DNA of 41,252 nucleotides from Bacteroides sp. (GTDB lineage Bacteria; Bacteroidota; Bacteroidia; Bacteroidales; Muribaculaceae): NCBI GenBank assembly GCA_023666835.1, contig JAMPBJ010000007.1, positions 1 to 41,252 of the forward strand, read 5' to 3'. Shown piece by piece: positions 35,201 to 41,252 of this stretch (position 1 is its first letter; each line of letters starts with the position of its first letter). The notes under the pieces were generated by a model. It saw only the letters and a program-made list of their open reading frames with translations, ran no database searches and was not told where the DNA came from. The position numbers and the translations under genes were made by a program.

Positions 35201-35543
35201 ATTCGGGTGTTTCGGATGCAGAGTTCGAAGTGAGCCGAACCGCCGAACCGCCGTCGGCCGACATCAAATAGATATCTTTGCCGCCGTTGCGATCGCTTGC
35301 AAAAGCTATTTTCTTACCGTCGGGACTCCAGACTGGAGTGCTTTCATACGACGGTTGAGTAGTCAGTCGCTGAGCTTCGCCACCTTCGGCTGCCACCTTG
35401 TAGATGTCGCCCTTATAGGTAAAAGCAATCTGAGATCCATCGGGCGAAATCTTGACATCGCGCAACCATAACGGCGTGACAGCCAACGCCGATAAGCCAC
35501 TGAGCGCAGCAATGGCCACAAAGAAAAATCTATATTTTATCAT
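32268..35543 (-). CDS. Tricorn-like S41 family protease, exported
   Basis: The 1091-aa protein has a signal peptide (MIKYRFFFVAIAALSGLSALA), then two beta-propeller regions built of WD40-like repeats (for example VWSPDGKKIAFASD, SISPDGTQMAFIQD, HWSPDGKWLAIS) up to about residue 540. A very Lys/Asp/Ser-rich linker at about 560-610 is followed by the C1 helical region with His780 (GELNVSHTGG), a PDZ at about 800-870 and the C2 catalytic domain. The nucleophile is probably Ser995 in NYSNAHG, where archaeal tricorn has an SDG-type sequence; the His-Ser pair fits the tricorn catalytic site. It likely degrades peptides in the periplasm. The TAA stop coincides with the MITE target duplication. Confidence 0.92.
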   Translation of the reverse strand: MIKYRFFFVAIAALSGLSALAVTPLWLRDVKISPDGSQIAFTYKGDIYKVAAEGGEAQRLTTQPSYESTPVWSPDGKKIAFASDRNGGKDIYLMSADGGSAVRLTSNSASETPESFTPDGKYVVFSASIQDPAKSAMFPTSVMRELYKVPVGGGRPEQVLATPALKISYLPDGKSFVYEDVKGFEDEFRKHHTSSVTRDIWRYDSKTGRHTNLTNRGGEDLNPIVGTDGTTVYFLSERNGGSMNVYSMSAADGSGLKPLTTFKTHPVRFLSQGSNGLMAFTYDGEIYTMKPGAKPAKVKIDVVTDDADETDRLRVGSADESTVSPDGKQLAFTKRGEVFITSTEYPSTKQLTFTPEAESDVAWGKDARELYYTSARDGHYNIYVCKIARDEDPNFSNATVVEETPLFKSDGIDRTYPSISPDGTQMAFIQDRNKLMLMDLKTKKVRQLTDGTTHAHRSKGFKAHWSPDGKWLAISYIQPEHDPYGDIAVIEVATGKLTKVTETGYFDDEPRWVMDGNALLFLSERYGMRNHASWGSEYDVMLTFLNKDSYDRYRLSEEDYALLKEVEKASKKKDKSDDKKDGDKSEKKGKKRDKADKSEGDRSDSDKKDVEIDLTDLADRTVRLTPASADICDAILSKDGSKLYYLAKFENGYDLWEIDLRKKNAKIANKLGGRPMGMEMDSDGNIFLVGSQVKKFEPKSSKVSSVGINTTMLLDLEKEREFMLKYVYNEEKERFFRKDMNGADWDKLYPAYRKFLPHINNNYDFADLLSELLGELNVSHTGGRYYSPSADQPTASLGLLYDMTYQGPGLKVDEVVAKGPFDKATSKMRAGSVITAINGISLTKDADPLAMLNDMANKKTLVAFTTADGAKEEEVVLPISAGAMNDLLYRRWVRQRQDDVERLSGGRLGYVHIKSMDDASFREIYADLLGKYVNKEAIVIDTRWNGGGRLHEDIEVLFSGKPYLTQEIHGQTTSVMPSRRWTKPSIMIIGEANYSNAHGTPWVYSHLGLGKLVGMPVPGTMSSVNWVRLQDPSLVFGIPVTGFRTAEGNYLENTQLEPDVKVSNDPAVIVTGVDQQLKAAVDEMLRQLDKK

Positions 35544-35575
35544 AGCTTACAAATGATTGATTCATAAATATCTTA

Positions 35576-35607
35576 CAAATATACATCATTTTTTCGTGTC
35601 TGCCAAA
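35576..35607 (-). promoter_or_regulatory. Promoter of the tricorn-like protease
   Basis: On the minus strand TTTG (35607-35604), 20 bases and a perfect TATATTTG (35583-35576) lie about 32 bp before the ATG at 35543. Confidence 0.8.
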
Positions 35608-35661
35608 TCGTCGGCAGCGACATTTTTACGCCAAACTGATCATACTCTACAGATTTTTGAT

Positions 35662-35669
35662 TATTTTTG
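35662..35669 (+). promoter_or_regulatory. -7 element of aspS
   Basis: TATTTTTG matches TAnnTTTG, 29 bp before the ATG at 35699. No TTTG is seen at the usual -33 distance. Confidence 0.45.
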
Positions 35670-35698
35670 TAGTTTGAAAAAAATAACCAATACTATAT

Positions 35699-37459
<1,761 letters not shown>

Positions 37460-37472
37460 CAACAACGACCGG

Positions 37473-38261
37473 ATGCCACTCATCAAGGATATCACCGGGG
37501 CGCTCGAAACCATTGCCCCGACCACACTTCAGGAAAGCTACGACAACTGTGGACTCATCGTTGGCAACCCCGACGACGAGGCTCGCGGCGTGCTCCTGAG
37601 CGTCGACGTCACCCCTGCTGTGGTCGAAGAAGCCATCGGCTGCGGGTGCAACCTCATCGTTGCCCACCACCCGGTGATATTCATGGGCCTGAAAACCATA
37701 ATCAGCGGCCACTCGGCCGTGGAGCAAAGCATCATCATGGCCATCAGACACGGCATCTCGATCTACGCCTGCCACACCTCGCTCGACAACGCACCCGGCG
37801 GAGTGTCGCATGAAATGGCACGAATGCTCGGGCTGCGTGATGTGGCCATTCTCGACCCCACGCCCTCGGGCGAAAGCGGATCAGGAGCCGTTGGCCGTCT
37901 TCCCGAACCGATGTCGCCGATTCAGCTTGTTGAGCATGTCAAGAAGTGCTTCTCATCACCTGTGGCACGATGCTCAGATTTCCCCTCCGAGCACATGATT
38001 GAAACGGTGGCACTCTGCGGCGGCTCCGGATCCTTCCTCATCCCCGAAGCCATCCGCAGTGGGGCACAGGCTATGATCACCTCCGACACAAAATACCACG
38101 ACTTCGTCGATTTTGCCAGCCGAATATTGATTGTCGACATAGGCCACCACGAAAGCGAAAACTGCACTAAACAAATTTTTTATCGAATAATTAGAGAAAA
38201 ATTTCCTATCTTTGCAGTCCGGTATTCACAAGCCGATACTAATCCGATTAAATATTTGTAA
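37473..38261 (+). CDS. NIF3-like dinuclear metal centre hexameric protein
   Basis: The 262-aa protein has the metal-binding features of the family: Asp45 in LLSVDVTP, His65-His66 in LIVAHHPVIF, and the late motif DIGHHESE. It is the short form without the inserted domain found in some homologues. ATG 37473 gives the expected MPLIKDITGALETIAP start; an earlier in-frame ATG at 37413 is inside aspS. The family's function is uncertain (GTP cyclohydrolase 1 type 2-like annotation is common but weakly based). Zinc-ribbon gene follows 8 bp later, a pairing usual in Bacteroidetes. Confidence 0.92.
   Translation: MPLIKDITGALETIAPTTLQESYDNCGLIVGNPDDEARGVLLSVDVTPAVVEEAIGCGCNLIVAHHPVIFMGLKTIISGHSAVEQSIIMAIRHGISIYACHTSLDNAPGGVSHEMARMLGLRDVAILDPTPSGESGSGAVGRLPEPMSPIQLVEHVKKCFSSPVARCSDFPSEHMIETVALCGGSGSFLIPEAIRSGAQAMITSDTKYHDFVDFASRILIVDIGHHESENCTKQIFYRIIREKFPIFAVRYSQADTNPIKYL
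38208..38215 (+). promoter_or_regulatory. Possible internal -7 element upstream of the zinc-ribbon gene
   Basis: TATCTTTG lies inside the 3' end of the NIF3-like gene, about 55 bp before the next ATG. It matches the consensus perfectly but has no clear -33 box. Confidence 0.35.
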
Positions 38262-38269
38262 GCAAACAC

Positions 38270-39049
38270 ATGGCTACAGCAGATAAAAACAAAGCCGAAC
38301 AGAATTTGAGCGTCGAATCGCGTCTCAAATCGCTCTACGAACTGCAGACCATCCTCTCGCAGATCGACCGCATCAAAACCGTTCGCGGTGAACTCCCACT
38401 CGAAGTGCGCGACCTCGAAGATCAGATCGAAGGTCTCAACACCCGAATCAGCAACTATCGCCAGGAGATCGAAGAACTCCGTCGCAAAACTGCTTCCGAG
38501 AAAAACAAAATCGAAGAATCGCAGTCGAAGATCGCCATCTACAAAACCCAGCTCGACAACGTGCGCAACAACCGCGAGTTCGACCTCCTGTCAAAAGAAA
38601 TCGAATTCCAGACACTTGAAATCGAACTTTGCGAAAAGCATATCAACGAATACGCCCGAGTGATCGAAGCCAAAACCGCTGAAATAGCCGCTACCGAAGA
38701 GACCCTCTCCGACCAGCAGCACATACTCGGCGAAAAGCGCACCGAACTCGAAGAGATCGTATCCGAGACCAAACAAGACGAAGAACGCCTCCGCGAACAG
38801 GCCAAAGCCCTCGAGCCCAAAGTCGACGCCCGCACTCTCGCAGCCTTCAAGCGCATCCGCAAAAATGCTCGAAACGGTCTGGGCATCGTCTACATCCAGC
38901 GCAACGCCTGCGGCGGTTGCTTCAACCGCATCCCGCCTCAAAAACAGATGGAGATCAAGATGCACAAAAAAATCATCGTTTGCGAATATTGCGGACGCAT
39001 CATGATCGACCCTGAACTTGCAGGAGTGACCGAAGAACCCAAAGCCTGA
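38270..39049 (+). CDS. Zinc-ribbon coiled-coil protein (C4-type, DUF164 family)
   Basis: The 259-aa protein is a long coiled coil over about residues 20-195 (for example LEDQIEGLNTRISNYRQEI), ending in a C4 zinc ribbon with Cys214/217 (ACGGCF) and Cys238/241 (CEYCGR). The family is thought to bind nucleic acid and is found next to NIF3-like genes in many bacteria, as here. No membrane segment or signal is visible. The function is unknown. Confidence 0.93.
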   Translation: MATADKNKAEQNLSVESRLKSLYELQTILSQIDRIKTVRGELPLEVRDLEDQIEGLNTRISNYRQEIEELRRKTASEKNKIEESQSKIAIYKTQLDNVRNNREFDLLSKEIEFQTLEIELCEKHINEYARVIEAKTAEIAATEETLSDQQHILGEKRTELEEIVSETKQDEERLREQAKALEPKVDARTLAAFKRIRKNARNGLGIVYIQRNACGGCFNRIPPQKQMEIKMHKKIIVCEYCGRIMIDPELAGVTEEPKA

Positions 39050-39177
39050 CGTCCGAAAGCATCGGCCGGGTCCAACGGCTTTCAACATCATATCGCGACG
39101 CACAGTCTAAAACGACGACCACAGTTACATATATATAATAATGTGTAAGGAGTTCGTCGCATGTGGGTCACGTCAAC

Positions 39178-39250
39178 GCGGTAGTAGCTCAGTTGGTAGA
39201 GCATTAGCTTCCCAAGCTAAGGGTCGCGGGTTCGAACCCCGTTTACCGCT
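39178..39250 (+). tRNA. tRNA-Gly (anticodon CCC)
   Basis: The 73-base sequence folds as a full cloverleaf: acceptor GCGGTAG with TTACCGC, D arm GCTC/GAGC, anticodon stem TTAGC/GCTAA around loop TTCCCAA, and T arm GCGGG/CCCGT around TTCGAAC. The anticodon CCC reads GGG glycine codons. CCA is not encoded; the discriminator base is T. Confidence 0.95.
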
Positions 39251-39263
39251 CCCATCACAAATC

Positions 39264-39305
39264 GCTCTGAATGAATTGCTTGGACTTTTCATTCGGAGCA
39301 TTTTG
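39264..39305 (+). terminator. Terminator after tRNA-Gly
   Basis: GCTCTGAATGAA (39264-39275) and TTCATTCGGAGC (39288-39299) form a 12-bp stem with one G-T pair. ATTTTG follows. It ends 14 bp before the next start codon. Confidence 0.85.
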
Positions 39306-39319
39306 ATTATCTCTCATTC

Positions 39320-40537
39320 ATGAACAAAGACGACGACATATCGGGATTCGGCAACTTTGGCACGGGCGGCGATGCAACGGTCGACTTTGCTCGGGCCACT
39401 CGTCTGAAGCGGAGCGGATCTACGTGCGATGCCTATGTGACCACCCTGCAGCGCCGGCGTGTGTTCATCAAACGTCTCAAGCCCGAGTTTCGCGACAATC
39501 CGCAGTATCGCGCAGCCTTCGACAAGGAGTTTGATCTGGGCGTATCGCTCACTCACCCCTCGCTTCCCCGCTACATTGCTCTGCACGACGACTATATAGT
39601 GATGGACTATATGGAGGGCGACACATTGGCCGACCTGATCGCCCGTAAGGACGATCGTTTGGATGACCAAACTCGGGTGCATGACATTCTGCTTCAACTC
39701 ATTGACGCCATCGACTACCTTCACCACCGCAATGTAGTGCACTGCGACGTGAAGGCCGACAATGTCATCATTTCACCATACGCCGATCGTCCCGCCACCC
39801 TTATCGATCTAGACAAAGCCTACACATCATGGCTCGACGACACGTCGGGCAACCCCGGCAAATATGGCTGCACAGATTGTGCCGACGGAGCAATCGACTT
39901 CCGCGGTCTGGGCAGGATTGCCGAATCGCTTGGCGAGCAGCCTCTGGCCGAAGCTTGCATGTCCGACGGCGTCACGGCCGACCGATTGCGCGCCATCCTG
40001 AAGCCTGCGCAGTCGCACTCTCCATCAAATGTTCTGCGCGGGTTGCTCTACTTCATCCTCGGCATAGTAATCATATTGGCCGGATACTTCATATTCCGAC
40101 CTCGCCAAGAAAAACCACATCCGGTGGCTCCAACTGAGGAACCGGTGATCGACTCGGTCATAGAACCTCAACCGGAGTCAACGGTAGCAACACCAAGCAC
40201 AATAACCGTCGCAACAAAACCCACAATCGACGACGGCTGGATTGCCGACATGATACGGCAAAAAACCTCAGCCCTGAAAACCGACTATCAAGCCACCATC
40301 GGTATTCTGGACAATGACTCAATCCCGATTCAGACTGCTGCCGACGCATTTTCGGACTATATCGCTCGATCCGGATCGATAAAAACGGATATAATCTTCA
40401 CCGCAGTCAGCCATTACCGGGCACTGCCGGAACTGGATGTCCAAAATGCAGTGCGTTCCCATCCCCGATGGATCAAATTCGAGCAAGAAGAAACCACCCT
40501 TCTCGAAAAATACAGCCAACGAATCTCGCACCCCTGA
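39320..40537 (+). CDS. Hanks-type protein kinase-like membrane protein
   Basis: The 405-aa protein has a kinase domain at about 25-190: lysine Lys51 in VFIKRLK, a possible helix-C Glu70, the catalytic loop HCDVKADNVI (Asp143, Lys145, Asn148; HRD is HCD) and a metal-binding motif DLD (163-165) in place of DFG. The glycine-rich loop is weak. One transmembrane helix follows at about 240-259 (GLLYFILGIVIILAGYFIF), then a 145-residue outer part rich in Pro/Thr. This fits a membrane Ser/Thr kinase with a sensor tail, but the partner or substrate is unknown. It sits alone behind the tRNA terminator. Confidence 0.85.
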   Translation: MNKDDDISGFGNFGTGGDATVDFARATRLKRSGSTCDAYVTTLQRRRVFIKRLKPEFRDNPQYRAAFDKEFDLGVSLTHPSLPRYIALHDDYIVMDYMEGDTLADLIARKDDRLDDQTRVHDILLQLIDAIDYLHHRNVVHCDVKADNVIISPYADRPATLIDLDKAYTSWLDDTSGNPGKYGCTDCADGAIDFRGLGRIAESLGEQPLAEACMSDGVTADRLRAILKPAQSHSPSNVLRGLLYFILGIVIILAGYFIFRPRQEKPHPVAPTEEPVIDSVIEPQPESTVATPSTITVATKPTIDDGWIADMIRQKTSALKTDYQATIGILDNDSIPIQTAADAFSDYIARSGSIKTDIIFTAVSHYRALPELDVQNAVRSHPRWIKFEQEETTLLEKYSQRISHP

Positions 40538-40543
40538 CCGCTT

Positions 40544-40628
40544 ATGGAAAGGCGATTTTCAATCGCCCTTCCGTAGCGACATCCCTAACCCTAACAGCAT
40601 GAACGGCGATTAAAAACCGCCTTTCCAT
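40544..40628. repeat. Pair of inverted 24-bp sequences after the kinase gene
   Basis: The arm at 40544-40567 (starting ATGGAAAGGCGATTTTC) and the inverted arm at 40605-40628 match at 21 of 24 positions. Each arm also contains its own small hairpin (GGCGATT with AATCGCC). It may act as a terminator for the kinase gene. Confidence 0.65.
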
Positions 40629-40778
40629 AGCACCCATAGCAGCAACCCACGTGCACCCATCTATAGACACCCACCCCAAATGAACGGAGTGAACGAAAAA
40701 AATTTTGGCATTCTTCTAAAAATACTCGATCTTTGACTCAACAACGCAGAGGCATTGCGGCAGAATTAACACCATTTT

Positions 40779-40810
40779 TTTGCTCAGTCCAATATTTGTG
40801 TGTAAATTCG
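40779..40810 (+). promoter_or_regulatory. Possible promoter in the gene-free region
   Basis: TTTG (40779-40782), 20 bases and TAAATTCG (40803-40810, one mismatch to TAnnTTTG). No coding gene follows in the window. Confidence 0.35.
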
Positions 40811-40932
40811 CAAAGTTGAGGTAGGGGACAACGGGCTGAAAGGCTCAACACCATCAACCCTTTAACCTTCTCAACCATCAAAATCCGGCACATCGGATTT
40901 TGACGACATATCGAAAAGGCGTTTACTGAAAC

Positions 40933-40995
40933 GCTTCTTTCTGACGTCTCGGGACTTCGCAACTTCCCAACATCAGTCTATGTCAGAAAAGAAGC
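40933..40995. repeat. Inverted repeat, possible long stem-loop
   Basis: GCTTCTTTCTGAC at 40933-40945 pairs with GTCAGAAAAGAAGC at 40982-40995, with one bulged A and a 36-base loop. Confidence 0.6.
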
Positions 40996-41060
40996 AACGG
41001 TAGATGGCCGGGCCGTATGGCGCACCACAGTCGCATTCACGACATCAGTGCATCATATTT

Positions 41061-41156
41061 GGCGTGGGCCTCTGCGTTGTTTCGTTCTACATAGACAGGC
41101 AATGCGAAGGCCTCGAGACGTGGAGCGAACAACAGTCACGGCACCACGCCTTTTTT
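41061..41156 (+). ncRNA. Candidate structured RNA ending in a T-run
   Basis: GGCGTG (41061-41066) can pair with CACGCC (41145-41150), which is directly followed by TTTTTT. Inside, GGCCT (41067-41071) pairs with AGGCC (41108-41112), and GCGTTG with CAATGC, leaving a bulged region on the 3' side. The form (closing stem, side bulge, long hairpin, T-run) would suit a small RNA or a complex terminator. I cannot match it to a named family. A weak CATATTTG box lies just upstream. Confidence 0.35.
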
Positions 41157-41252
41157 ATATCCACGCGGCAAATATATCAATCACATCATTACTAACTACT
41201 GTAATACTCCCAGGATTTTGAACCGGTTGTGAGTGAACAAAAAATTCACTAA

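Larger units (their letters stand above)
40538..41252. other. Gene-free 0.7-kb region with inverted repeats
   Basis: No convincing protein gene is seen on either strand. The stretch holds a long inverted repeat near 40544-40628, a possible promoter at 40779-40810, a tract of CAACC-like repeats near 40849-40878, a small hairpin (AAAATCCG, six-base loop, CGGATTTT, 40880-40901), a long-range inverted repeat at 40933-40995, a structured element ending in a T-run at 41156, and a hairpin (AGTGAA/TTCACT) near the window end. Confidence 0.6.

Overview
The window looks like chromosomal DNA of a Bacteroidales gut bacterium, most probably of the Muribaculaceae (S24-7) type; the family is an inference, the order is well supported. 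Reasons: many genes are preceded by Bacteroidetes-type promoters (TTTG, 19-21 bases, TAnnTTTG); there are several lipoproteins with a Cys followed by Asp/Asn-rich stretches; murF and alr are fused; and order-typical families occur (GSCFA, DUF4293, DUF2027-Smr, EFR1 ferredoxin, PD40/OmpA lipoprotein, tricorn-like S41 protease). There is no prophage, CRISPR array or rRNA operon. One tRNA gene, tRNA-Gly(CCC), is present.

Layout. 1-9.9 kb: two paralogous secreted S41 peptidase lipoproteins (first cut by the window edge; second behind a 722-aa lipoprotein) flank a DIP1984-family gene, an RtcB RNA ligase, a divergent WYL regulator and a broken Fic gene. 10-14.5 kb: a DbpA-like RNA helicase, then a four-gene 2-oxoacid:ferredoxin oxidoreductase operon and a stand-alone 2[4Fe-4S] ferredoxin with its own promoter. 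14.7-20.6 kb: a PorE-like OmpA lipoprotein, GSCFA protein, MurF-Alr fusion and, convergent, a DUF4293 membrane protein. 20.68-21.05 kb: a 366-bp palindromic element. 21-24 kb: SurE and a WG-repeat protein. 24-28.5 kb: acpP-fabF on the minus strand, a DUF3298/RsiV-like lipoprotein, and an outer-membrane barrel gene with trpS. 28.6-32 kb: YitT transporter-like protein, a shortened SDR-like protein, EFR1 ferredoxin and DUF2027-Smr. 31.9-32.3 kb: a 343-bp MITE. 32.3-35.5 kb: tricorn-like protease. 35.7-39 kb: aspS, NIF3-like and zinc-ribbon coiled-coil genes. 39.2-40.5 kb: tRNA-Gly and a kinase-like membrane protein. The last 0.7 kb has no convincing protein gene but several inverted repeats and a possible structured RNA.

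The most interesting points are: (i) a possible RNA-repair regulon, RtcB plus DIP1984 read away from a WYL regulator, with an imperfect TGCGCAA/TTGCGTA palindrome over the expected -33 position of the rtcB promoter; (ii) two unrelated small elements, both flanked by TTA and both less than 30 bp upstream of a start codon. One is inserted at the stop codon of the protease gene, so that the TTA duplication regenerates the stop. The other consists of two diverged inverted arms that share a hairpin with compensating base changes; (iii) a Fic gene with all key motifs present but two single-base deletions in A-runs.
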